Shown: positions 29,629-38,161 of the stretch, piece after piece
Position numbering within the stretch: position 1 is the first letter of the stretch
Layout: the number at the start of each line of letters is the position of its first letter
Source: Planctomycetota bacterium
GTDB taxonomy: Bacteria; Planctomycetota; Planctomycetia; Isosphaerales; Isosphaeraceae
Reading direction: 5' to 3'
NCBI GenBank assembly: GCA_021791715.1
Contig: JAJYWB010000045.1
Coordinates: 1 to 47,178 of the forward strand
Length of the DNA: 47,178 bases
Position numbers and translations under genes: made by a program
Notes under the pieces: model-generated
The model's database searches: none
What the model saw: only the letters and a program-made list of their open reading frames with translations
Told to the model about the DNA's origin: nothing

Positions 29629-30985
29629 GCTGAAATCTCCGGTCTTCAAGCAGAATCGGATGAATATCAATCCATGAAGTCGATTCGGAACGATAACGCA
29701 GAATCCGCCGTCGATTCATCAATCTCATTGCATGATCGTCGATCACATCCGAGTTCGGATCACGACGAGCGAGCGCGACCAATCGGATGTAATCACATTC
29801 TTGTAGACCTTCCGTTTGTTGCAGTCGATACTCCTCGATCGCTTTTCGGACTCCGTCGCTCGTCAACTTTTTCGGCGTATCCTTCAGGCTTTTGCGCGAT
29901 TTCTGGCGAGATGTGTCGACGAGGTGAAGTAAATCTCGCATGCAACCCCCGCTCAGTTTCACGATCAATTTGGCGTCTTCTGTCTTTTCAAAAAGCTTAT
30001 CAATGTCAATACGTTTCGCAAGAGCCCTGCTCATCTCGTCGACGGCGTTTTCATTGAATCGAGTTTCACCGATCGTGTCATTCCACGCCTCCGATTGATC
30101 ACGAATTGCGAGCATCGGAATCATCACATTAGCGTCGTAATCATCCCACCAAGTTTGATCAGGCGAACAACGCAACTCGACGGGCATCGTGAAAATCGCG
30201 TGGCAAGCGAGTTTCCGAACAAGAGTCGACCCCGTAAACAATAAAGTTTTGATCGTTTCGGAGGGATATCGATCAAGATTGTCGAAAAGAACAAGCAGGC
30301 CCTTATGCCGACCGTTCTTGATGAGAATCTCACCCGCGTCCAGAAGCAATTTATTGGTGAGCTCCATCAAATCATTCGGAGACTGCTTAAACTTAGATCG
30401 AACAGTCGACGTATATTCCGATCCGGCGACCACACTCGCCGAGTACTCGGCGAACAATTTACTGAAAAATAATGTTAGTCCCGCTTTTCCGCCGGCCTTA
30501 ATATCGTGATCGAGTTTTGTTTGATTTTTTCTTTCATCGACGATTTCAGAAAACCACTCGACGATACTTTTGAGATCCTTATTCGGGACCGACATATTCT
30601 CCCCGCTCATCGCTCGCGTCACCGATTCGGCGGTGAGGAGGTAAAGATCCGAGAACTGAAGCTCAGCCAAACCGAAGTGTACATCAACCTCGTTCCAAAC
30701 CGTGAAGAATCCTTGATCGTCAGCCCATTTCTTAAGTTTGAGCAACTCGGTCGATTTTCCCGTACCTCGATGACCACACATAATACAGTGATGATATTTA
30801 TTATCTGAGACTTCCTGTTCCAAGGTGTCGGCCAACTCGACGACTCCGTCGCCGCCTCGAAGACTCGAGAAATCATGCAAACGTGGGTCTCCGGGGCGAA
30901 GCGGATCGTCCGCTTGGCACGCTTTTAAGATCAAGCGGATATCCCTCACCGGGTAAACGTCGTTTTCGACATCTTTCTCAATCAT
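29591..30985 (-). CDS. P-loop NTPase (AAA/STAND-like) partner of the TPR protein
   Basis: 464 residues from ATG 30985, which has AGGGA ten bases upstream; ATG 30994 and TTG 31012 are alternatives. In the longest numbering, Walker A is MCGHRGTGKSTEL at 78-90 and Walker B is LLVLFDNLDRY at 239-249, followed by FTMPVELR in the sensor position. The C-terminal part (KLSGGCMRDLLHLVDTSR, then a winged-helix-like LVALARRDPNSDVIDDHAMRLM) matches Orc/KAP/STAND-type ATPases. No nuclease or TIR domain is attached. Its 3' end overlaps the TPR gene, implying translational coupling. Such pairs often act in defence or stress signalling, but no effector is visible here. Codon choice looks more AT-leaning than in the housekeeping genes around it (impression, not computed). 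Confidence 0.78.
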   Translation of the reverse strand: MIEKDVENDVYPVRDIRLILKACQADDPLRPGDPRLHDFSSLRGGDGVVELADTLEQEVSDNKYHHCIMCGHRGTGKSTELLKLKKWADDQGFFTVWNEVDVHFGLAELQFSDLYLLTAESVTRAMSGENMSVPNKDLKSIVEWFSEIVDERKNQTKLDHDIKAGGKAGLTLFFSKLFAEYSASVVAGSEYTSTVRSKFKQSPNDLMELTNKLLLDAGEILIKNGRHKGLLVLFDNLDRYPSETIKTLLFTGSTLVRKLACHAIFTMPVELRCSPDQTWWDDYDANVMIPMLAIRDQSEAWNDTIGETRFNENAVDEMSRALAKRIDIDKLFEKTEDAKLIVKLSGGCMRDLLHLVDTSRQKSRKSLKDTPKKLTSDGVRKAIEEYRLQQTEGLQECDYIRLVALARRDPNSDVIDDHAMRLMNRRRILRYRSESTSWIDIHPILLEDRRFQRDFANASRLVSE

Positions 30986-31136
30986 CACGATCATGTCCCT
31001 GGGATCAACCAACCTGATTAAAACAGTTTAAATGCAACCGCGGAGAAATGCTATAGACGATGAATCCGATCCTCCGCAGCGTCTTTCCCCGTCGGCTTTG
31101 TCGCTGTACCATATTGCTTTTCGGAGGGCCGAAATC

Positions 31137-33983
31137 ATGAAGTTAAACAACCGTAAGCCGACCGCGTTGGTTCTTCTGATCGTCGTCGGATTGATCGTCG
31201 CCGAATCCGCGTTCGGCGGCGACGTTTCGCTCGTCGTACGCGCGCCAGACCCGCACGGCAGCCCCAGGCCCGCCAAAGATTCGACCGACGTCCCCCTGCG
31301 AACCAGCCTCTACCTCGAACTCGCGACGACTCAATCCGCCAAAACCGCCGCGATCGACCCCGATTCGGTCTCCGTCTCCATGCGAAAACATCAAGAGCGA
31401 TCCGTTATGATGATCGGCCCCAATCGCCGATTCGCTCCCGGGTTCACCGGCAAGATCGCTCCCAAACAAGATTTCTCGGGGGGGCGCTCGCTCGCGATCT
31501 ATATCGAACTTGCGAAACCGCTCGAACCCTCCGCCCGATATACGATCACCGTATTCGCCGATATTATCAAACCTAAAGGTCATGATAAAAAAACAAAAGA
31601 TAACGATAAAAAGTCGGGCGATCGAGAATCGAAGATCGATCAACCCGCCGACGATCGCGACCGCCCGGGCTTGAACACTCCCCCCGAAGCCGGCGCCTGG
31701 AGCTTCTCGACCGAGACCAAACCGTCGATTCATCGAATCTCGCTTCCGCTCGATCTCAAAAAACCTCCCGTCGATTGGCACGGAGCGTTCTTCTCGGGGC
31801 TTTGCAACGTCGTCTTCTGCACGCAAGAAAAAAATTACGGACCCACTTATGAATTGATGGCGCAATCGCGTAAACGCCATCCGCGCGCCTGGAGTTATCA
31901 GCGCGATTTTTGGCCGACGGGGATGGATCATCGCCCGCCGTCGCTGCTCGCCGACAATCTGCCGAACATCGTCCGCGAACGCGAGACGAGACGAATCGCC
32001 GCGATCAATCCGAACGACAAGGGCGTTTCGCTCGGCGTCGAGGATTTTTTTGGACATGAACAATACGGCATTCCTTCAAAACGGAAATTGAGCGACGATT
32101 ATCATCCCGGCGACGAGGTTTTGATCGCCGACGGCGTGCACGACGCGCGATCGAAGGTCGTATCGGTCGACGACGCCGCGGCGACGGTGACGGTGAATCC
32201 GTTCGCGACCCCCGACGAGGGGTGGAAGATCGCCTACGAAGGAGCGCTTCCCGATCGCGAAGATCCCGACGCTCCGGGCCTTTTCCCTCCCGGAGGTTGT
32301 TACTTGCGCAAGTATGCGCCCCACGGAACCGCGTGTTATTACTGGGGAAGGCTCGATAAGGAATGGGATCGAACGCATCAAAGATACGGCAGACGCTTGA
32401 TGGTGAACTTCGCCGACGCCCCCGGCGATCTCTCCCGCGATGGTCGTAATTGGACGACCCCAAAAGATTACGTCCAATGGCATGAGGTCGCCGAGAAGAT
32501 CGCGGGACACGTGATCGACCGCTACGGCGCGGCCTCGCTCGACTTCACCTGGAGCGTGTTCAACGAGCCCGATCTCGGCGCGCTCTTCTGGCGCGCCGAT
32601 TGGAACGACCTTCAAAAATTTTATGATTACACGTCCGATGCGATCCTCCGAGCGTTCGAAAATCGCGGTTACGATTCGAATCGCGTTTTTATCGGCGGGC
32701 TCGAACTCGGCGGGATCTTCGGCGTGAACCTTAAATTATCCGAGTTCCTGGCGCATTGTTCTCCTCGAGCGAACGCCGACGGCGCCGTTCGGCTCAACGC
32801 CGCGTTCGCCGACCGCGCTCTCGACGGAAAACGTTCGAAACGCGTCGAAACCTTGTGCCGTGAACATAACGGTAAAGGCGCCCCGTGTGATTTCATCTCG
32901 ATCCACTCTTACAATCGATCGGAGATCATGGCGGCGAAGCTGATTCACGCCAAGAAAACGGCGCTCGAGATCGACGCCGATTATTACAAGAATTTATGGA
33001 TCAACTCGCACGAGTCGTGCCCCGATTGGGCGCCTCCCCCCGACGACGCCGCGGCCGACGCGTACCGCGGCGACGGTTATTTTCCAAGCTGGTGCGTCGA
33101 CATCGTTCATCGCATGCTTGCGCAGGCGGATCAAGATCCTAGATTCTCGTTCGGCGAAACGATCCTCACCGTTTGGCCCCCTCCCGAGGATTTCGCGGGG
33201 ATGAACGCGATCACTCGAATCATCCGTTGCGACGACGACGGCGACGGCAAGAGCGATCGAAACCTCACCGTTCCGATGCCGATCTTTCACGCGCTCGAAT
33301 TGCTTTCCGATATGGGAAATCGTTATCACGTTCTTCCCCGACGAACCGTCGGCGGATGTAAGATCGCGGGCTTCGCCTCGCGCGACGATCACGGCGTTTT
33401 GCGAGTCCTCGTCTTCACCCACGACCCTCGCGATACGCAATCAAGGTCCGATTCAACCTACGACGTCACGGTCGAGATCGACGATCGCATCGATCAACAG
33501 AATAAGAATCGAGCTTATCATCAAACTCTCTATCTTATCGATCGCGATCATAATTCGCCGTTTCGGTTGATCAAGGAAATCGAGTCGAAACGGTCGTCGG
33601 TTCGAGCCGAGGCGACCGTCGTCGATCGCTTGACGAAAGAACTGGAACACGGCGACGCCGACGCCAAAATCGCGGCGATCGAGAAAATCCGAGCGCTCGA
33701 CGCCGAAACGCGGAGGGAATTCGCGGGTTCGATTTTGAAAACCGCGGGAGAGACGCGAGATCAACGCGTCCGCGACGCCGCCTTGAAGGCGCTCATCGGC
33801 GGATTCGGCCCTCCCGCGTATTCCCGAACCGAAGTCGAACGGATCGCCGAAAAAACCGCGTGCGAACCGACCTCCGAAACCACCCTCAAACCCGACCCCT
33901 CGGGAAAGCTCACCTTGAAGGCCGAACTCGCGACCAACGGCTGCGCCTTCTTCGTGATCAAACCCGAAGAAATGAAAGACTGA
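31137..33983 (+). CDS. exported glycoside hydrolase-like protein (GH39-like) with HEAT-like tail
   Basis: 948 residues from the ATG at 31137, which has CGGAGGG upstream; a longer frame to 31032 lacks a signal-like start. The N-terminus MKLNNRKPTALVLLIVVGLI is a signal peptide. A beta-rich domain (about 30-210) contains a Lys/Asp-rich insertion. The central part looks like a TIM-barrel hydrolase: LDFTWSVFNEPDLGALFW near residue 470-487 carries the Asn-Glu-Pro acid/base motif of clan GH-A, and FGETILTVWPPPEDF may carry the second acid. The C-terminus (about 850-920) has a short HEAT-like helical repeat. It is divergent from the NTPase gene and convergent with the permease gene. Substrate is unknown; GH39 is the best guess and not certain. 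Confidence 0.65.
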   Translation: MKLNNRKPTALVLLIVVGLIVAESAFGGDVSLVVRAPDPHGSPRPAKDSTDVPLRTSLYLELATTQSAKTAAIDPDSVSVSMRKHQERSVMMIGPNRRFAPGFTGKIAPKQDFSGGRSLAIYIELAKPLEPSARYTITVFADIIKPKGHDKKTKDNDKKSGDRESKIDQPADDRDRPGLNTPPEAGAWSFSTETKPSIHRISLPLDLKKPPVDWHGAFFSGLCNVVFCTQEKNYGPTYELMAQSRKRHPRAWSYQRDFWPTGMDHRPPSLLADNLPNIVRERETRRIAAINPNDKGVSLGVEDFFGHEQYGIPSKRKLSDDYHPGDEVLIADGVHDARSKVVSVDDAAATVTVNPFATPDEGWKIAYEGALPDREDPDAPGLFPPGGCYLRKYAPHGTACYYWGRLDKEWDRTHQRYGRRLMVNFADAPGDLSRDGRNWTTPKDYVQWHEVAEKIAGHVIDRYGAASLDFTWSVFNEPDLGALFWRADWNDLQKFYDYTSDAILRAFENRGYDSNRVFIGGLELGGIFGVNLKLSEFLAHCSPRANADGAVRLNAAFADRALDGKRSKRVETLCREHNGKGAPCDFISIHSYNRSEIMAAKLIHAKKTALEIDADYYKNLWINSHESCPDWAPPPDDAAADAYRGDGYFPSWCVDIVHRMLAQADQDPRFSFGETILTVWPPPEDFAGMNAITRIIRCDDDGDGKSDRNLTVPMPIFHALELLSDMGNRYHVLPRRTVGGCKIAGFASRDDHGVLRVLVFTHDPRDTQSRSDSTYDVTVEIDDRIDQQNKNRAYHQTLYLIDRDHNSPFRLIKEIESKRSSVRAEATVVDRLTKELEHGDADAKIAAIEKIRALDAETRREFAGSILKTAGETRDQRVRDAALKALIGGFGPPAYSRTEVERIAEKTACEPTSETTLKPDPSGKLTLKAELATNGCAFFVIKPEEMKD

Positions 33984-34032
33984 AAGCTTATTATTCCGAA
34001 CATCTGGTGACTTAATAATCGATTCATTCCGT

Positions 34033-35859
34033 TCAATCGGAGCGAATCGCGTCGCTTTCGATGTTCGTCGGATTGCTCTCCGCTTTTGCTCGCGATGAAG
34101 ACGGTTTGCGTCGAGGACGACCGACGATCGCGTCGAATCGAACGACGCTCACGCGAAAGATGTAGCGTGAAAGTAGCAGGTCGATTCCGATCGTCGCGAT
34201 CCAGGTGATCGCCGATTCCAGAGTCGTCGTGATGGCGTTGATGTTGGTAAAGTTGAGCATTTTTTGCGCGGAATGGCGAGGAACGATCGTCGAGAAAACG
34301 ATCGCGGGAATAAAGCCGATATAAAAAAACCGTCGAGCTTTCATGAAGAGCAGGAGAGGGGAACAACAAAGAAGAAACAAAAGATTTTGGGCGATCACGA
34401 CGAACGTTGAGATCGCCGCCGCTCTCTCGTCGAGTCGATCGCCCGCCGAATCGTCGTGCGCGGTGATCAGCGAAACGAACACGCCGATCGACGCGACGAA
34501 CCAGGAGAAAACGACCGATTCCAATAATAATAGAATCAAACTCAACCAATGAAGTTCGCCGATCATGCACACAAACGCGGCTAAAACGAACAAGAATATC
34601 CAGAATGCGCGATAACATAAAAACGCCCCGACGATCTTGCCCCTTATGATCTCGCGAGGCGTTAAATCGGTGACGATCAAAGATTCCCAGGTTTTCGCCG
34701 ATCGTTCGGCGACGATCGACGCCGACGCCGTCGACAGCGTGACGAAAAACATCGCGATCGAACCGTAGCGCAAAAACTCGCGTGAAATCGAACCGATCAA
34801 CCCCGCATCCCACAAAGACATGTAAGGTACAAGATATGTGTTTGAAAGATAGAGCACCGCGGCGATCATGCCCCAAAGATAAGTTCGACGCACTCCGTAA
34901 GAAAAATTCGTTTCCTTCCAGATCATCGCGTCTTCCGAACCGATGCGCCGGCGCTTGTTCGTTCGAAACTTTCGAGGCGAGAATATCGAGGCCGCGAGCC
35001 GCGAAGGCCGATTCGTCGCGGCGTCTCCGAACGATTCCTGAAAATCCAGACGCAATCGTCGAGCCTTGAATGACAATAAAATCAGTCCGAACGTCGCTTG
35101 CAAAAAGATCGACCATAACAGGCCGGCACAAATTTCATTATAATATATATTGCGAGATTTCGAGTAGTGTTCGATCGCGATTGATAATGGGTTGAGGGGG
35201 TAAATCCGATCGTTGATCGGGTAAACGACGTACCGAAAGAAAAACCGATTCGAGCGAGGCCCTCCGAATTCGATCATCGGGGATAAAAACATCAAGAGAA
35301 ACAACCATAAGCCCGCGACGCCTTGAGATTTCGCCGCGGATTCGCTTTTCGTCGACGAGCAAAACAATGAAAACGATCCGACAAAGAAAAGCGTCGAGAC
35401 GATCGAGGCGTATCCTATGAGAACCATTCGGGGATCGTATTCGGCGTAAGCCGAAAGGTAGATGCACAGCGGTGCGGTCGCCGTGATCATCCAGATCGGC
35501 TTCCACAATTCGCCGACGAGAATTCCCAATAAGATCTCCCAATTCGTTAACGGAGTTATCAAGAGATACGGAAGAGTCTTTTGTCTTCGTTCGTTCGGGA
35601 AAAAGCTCGCTAGTTTTCGCAAGACTTCCATCGATCGACCGATCGTCGCGATGACGATCGTCACGACGAAGACGAAAAAAACCTTCGATCGAACGTCGAC
35701 CGAATCGCTCGCGTTAAGATTGAGACGTATCGAACTCCAATGAAACCAGACCGCGACGAGGAGGAATATTATTAATAAATCACTATTTGATAAGAATGAT
35801 AATGAACTCGCCTTTTTCGTCATTCGCCTGAGCGAAAACTCGAGAAGACAAAAATTCAT
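34033..35859 (-). CDS. ABC-2-type permease with two fused transmembrane halves
   Basis: 608 residues from the ATG of MNFCLLEFSLRR; the frame stays open to 36033 but that extension is not protein-like. Many hydrophobic helices fall into two sets. Each half repeats the same cytoplasmic element (LLITPLTNWEILLG in the first, LIVTDLTPREIIRGK in the second), so this is a duplicated, fused ABC-2 permease like those in planctomycetes and gliding-type exporters. It needs an ATPase partner, and none is present on either side. The start codon overlaps the stop of another short reading frame (ATGA), described separately. The gene converges on the GH39-like gene. Confidence 0.78.
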   Translation of the reverse strand: MNFCLLEFSLRRMTKKASSLSFLSNSDLLIIFLLVAVWFHWSSIRLNLNASDSVDVRSKVFFVFVVTIVIATIGRSMEVLRKLASFFPNERRQKTLPYLLITPLTNWEILLGILVGELWKPIWMITATAPLCIYLSAYAEYDPRMVLIGYASIVSTLFFVGSFSLFCSSTKSESAAKSQGVAGLWLFLLMFLSPMIEFGGPRSNRFFFRYVVYPINDRIYPLNPLSIAIEHYSKSRNIYYNEICAGLLWSIFLQATFGLILLSFKARRLRLDFQESFGDAATNRPSRLAASIFSPRKFRTNKRRRIGSEDAMIWKETNFSYGVRRTYLWGMIAAVLYLSNTYLVPYMSLWDAGLIGSISREFLRYGSIAMFFVTLSTASASIVAERSAKTWESLIVTDLTPREIIRGKIVGAFLCYRAFWIFLFVLAAFVCMIGELHWLSLILLLLESVVFSWFVASIGVFVSLITAHDDSAGDRLDERAAAISTFVVIAQNLLFLLCCSPLLLFMKARRFFYIGFIPAIVFSTIVPRHSAQKMLNFTNINAITTTLESAITWIATIGIDLLLSRYIFRVSVVRFDAIVGRPRRKPSSSRAKAESNPTNIESDAIRSD

Positions 35860-36032
35860 ACCAAAGCCCCGGCGTGTTCGATCGATCGATCTCGATAAGG
35901 CGACATCAAAAGGTTCTCCATTTTGTGTCGACGGAACCGCCCTGGATCTCGCCCGTAGATGTTGCAGACCGCTTCGCGTACCGTATCGGATAAGTCGATC
36001 GGTTGGAAGCGTTTTCTTTTGATGACACGACA
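35856..36032 (-). pseudogene. possible 3' remnant of the gene that preceded the permease
   Basis: A reading frame of 58 codons ends in a TGA that overlaps the permease ATG (ATGA), the arrangement used by several genuine gene pairs in this window. Its sequence looks protein-like near the end (RHKMENLLMSPYRDRSIEH), but it has no good start codon: it is cut by TAA at 36035-36033, and the only in-frame ATGs lie in the last 21 codons. Further upstream the repeat array begins. A truncated partner gene, perhaps the missing ABC ATPase, is one reading; chance is another. I do not recognise the family. Confidence 0.3.
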
Positions 36033-36204
36033 TTACGAGAAACGCGTGTCGCCGATTTCAGACGGCGCGATCGCCGCGGAGCGCAGAACGAACGAGAGCC
36101 CGGCGATCGCTGTTGGGATCGCGAGATTTCATCGGTTTGACTGAGACGTTATCGGCGATAATTTTCGCGAATTCGTCGCGATTTCACGATGCGTTGTCAA
36201 TTGG

Positions 36205-36943
36205 GCTGTCGAACCCGAAATCGGGCGGGCGAAGCCGAAATCGGGAGGCCGAACCAGAAATTGAGAGGGCGGAGCCTAAATTGGGAGGGCGAACCTCCTG
36301 GTGAGCCGAATTCTGATATATGCGTTTATTGACCATAAAAACGGCCTTGTTGCGAGGGTGCGCGAAAAGAGGCTCACCGGGAGGTTCGCCCTCCCAAAAA
36401 AAATCGACATCTATATTCATAATACGTTTGGCGTAATTTGAGGGCGAAGCCGAAATCGGGAGGTTGATCCCTAAATTGGGAGGGCGAAGCCGAAATTGGG
36501 AGGGCGAAGCCGAAATCAGGAGGGCGAAGCCGAAATCAGGAGGGCGAAGCCGAAATTGGGAGGGCGAAGCCGAAATCAGGAGGGCGAAGCCGAAATCAGG
36601 AGGGCGAAGCCGAAATCAGGAGGGCGAACCTCCTGGTGAGCCATATTCTTATATATGAATTTATATATAAAAGACCGCCTTATCGCCGGTGATTACAGAA
36701 AGAGGCTCACCGGGAGGTTCGCCCTCCCAAAAAAAATCGACATCTAAATTCATTATACGTTTGGCGGAATTTGAGGGCGAACCCGAAATTGGGAGGGCGG
36801 AGCCGAAATTGGGAGGGCGAACCCGAAATTGGGAGGGCGAATCTCCTGGTGAGCCGAATTCCGATATAACCGATTCTTTACCAAAAAACCGGTCTTATCG
36901 CGGGTGTTTACAGAAAGAGGCTCACCGGGAGGTTCGCCCTCCC
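36205..36943. repeat. second array: three inverted-repeat elements plus 20-bp tandem repeats
   Basis: Hairpin units lie at 36283-36395, 36619-36728 and 36831-36943, with the same arms and interior as the array at 3.1-4.4 kb but in the opposite orientation. Between the first two units the 20-bp element GGAGGGCGAAGCCGAAATCA is repeated about seven times in perfect phase (about 36478-36618). Further degenerate copies lie at 36215-36282, 36440-36477 and 36775-36830. Small differences (ATT/ATC, GGG/AGG) show stepwise duplication. The array lies between the permease remnant and a pair of small membrane protein genes. Frames through it are not genes. Confidence 0.95.
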
Positions 36944-37206
36944 AAATAGAAATATATATCATTTGTTATCTGAATATCGCTACGCTTGCTTGATTATCAA
37001 GGGTCGGATCCTTTTTAATCTCGCGGTTGTCGTCGCGATGGAACTTCCCGATATCATCCGAGAACGGAACGCGATAAGCCCGCCGATTTTGATCGTGATC
37101 GGCCGAATCGACCGAAAAACGTCCGATTCTCACCCCGCCTCTCGCGCTAACGCATTCGCGATCTATTAAACACAAGCGCCTATAAAACTCGTATCGATAT
37201 TGATCT

Positions 37207-37407
37207 TTAAACCTGCGTGTTGGAAATAAGTACGAGCGCCATCGTTCCCACGACGATCAAAAGAATCAGCACGAACAACCGGATCGCGTGCGAGACGATC
37301 AGCTTCCAATCGTCGTACCGCGACGCCGCGTGAACGAGGCTGATCGCGATCATAATCGGCAACGCATACCAATAAATATTAATTGAAGAAGCCGCGGCGA
37401 ACGTCAT
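37207..37407 (-). CDS. small membrane protein
   Basis: 66 residues with two hydrophobic helices (YWYALPIMIAISLVHAA and FVLILLIVVGTMALVLI) separated by a short charged loop. Its ATG overlaps the stop of the upstream gene by four bases (ATGA), so the two are translated together. No family is recognised; it may be a subunit of, or chaperone for, the larger TM2/DUF6677-like neighbour. Confidence 0.7.
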   Translation of the reverse strand: MTFAAASSINIYWYALPIMIAISLVHAASRYDDWKLIVSHAIRLFVLILLIVVGTMALVLISNTQV

Positions 37408-38021
37408 GCCTTCGCCTCCTTGGCGACCGCGGCGGTCGCCGGCTTCGAAGCTCCCGCAGAAGCGGCCGCGGGGCCCGCGTACGCGTCGCAGATCGCGAAA
37501 ACGTTCGCCAATCCCGCGAGCTGAGTATATAAAACGCTGATATCCACAACCTTACCCAATCGAGCGTACATTCCGTTAATCACATTCTGGCTCGGTACGT
37601 CCATCCATCCCCATAAGATCGGCGAAAGATCCAGGTATCGAAGCGTTCCCTGGATGAGCGCCGGCAGCGCCGGCAGACCGACGAAAAACTGACAGATGTA
37701 CGTGAGCCGAAAATCGTCGGGCCGGCTCATCGGATTCACCCACCGCCAATAAACGATCTTCCCCTCGCCGAGGATCGCCCCCCAGACGAAAAGTCCGACG
37801 ATGCAAACAAAATATAAAACCCCTTTACCATACCGCTTTTGGTAAATGTGTCCCAACCCTGGTATGAACCAGGCGAGAAAAGCGGCCTTGATCGAAGGGT
37901 TCGGCGGAACGGATGAAACGGGCATCGGCCTCGGCTCTTCGGGTTCGACCATCAGACGAATCGGCGGGTCCAAGATCCCCCAACGGACATACCTTAACAC
38001 GAATCGACCGAGCGCGACCAC
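37404..38021 (-). CDS. DUF6677/TM2-like membrane protein
   Basis: Up to 205 residues. The segment SIKAAFLAWFIPGLGHIYQKRYGKGVLYFVC has the TM2-type 'PG.GH.Y..R..KG..YF' pattern seen in a planctomycete-specific family (DUF6677). Further hydrophobic stretches follow, ending in an Ala/Lys-rich tail. The longest start is GTG 38021; ATG 37952 or 37925 are equally possible and I see no clear ribosome site. It is coupled to the 66-residue membrane protein. The function of the family is not known to me. Confidence 0.75.
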   Translation of the reverse strand: MVALGRFVLRYVRWGILDPPIRLMVEPEEPRPMPVSSVPPNPSIKAAFLAWFIPGLGHIYQKRYGKGVLYFVCIVGLFVWGAILGEGKIVYWRWVNPMSRPDDFRLTYICQFFVGLPALPALIQGTLRYLDLSPILWGWMDVPSQNVINGMYARLGKVVDISVLYTQLAGLANVFAICDAYAGPAAASAGASKPATAAVAKEAKA

Positions 38022-38161
38022 CCCAACGGAGCGCGGGCTTCGGTCGACGGATTTGAGCGGTTTGAATCGAGTCGACCCGTCCGCCGTAAAACCCTGATAA
38101 AGCTTAACTTCCGCCGTTCGATCGCTCCGCCGACGAGGCGCGATCGACTCTCGCGTTCGTG

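Noticed and set aside
3096..36943. Composite transposon bounded by the two inverted arrays
   Set aside because: The enclosed 32 kb carries core genes (gap, pgk, accD, fumC, lhr) and no transposase, so the arrays are better seen as independent repeat loci.
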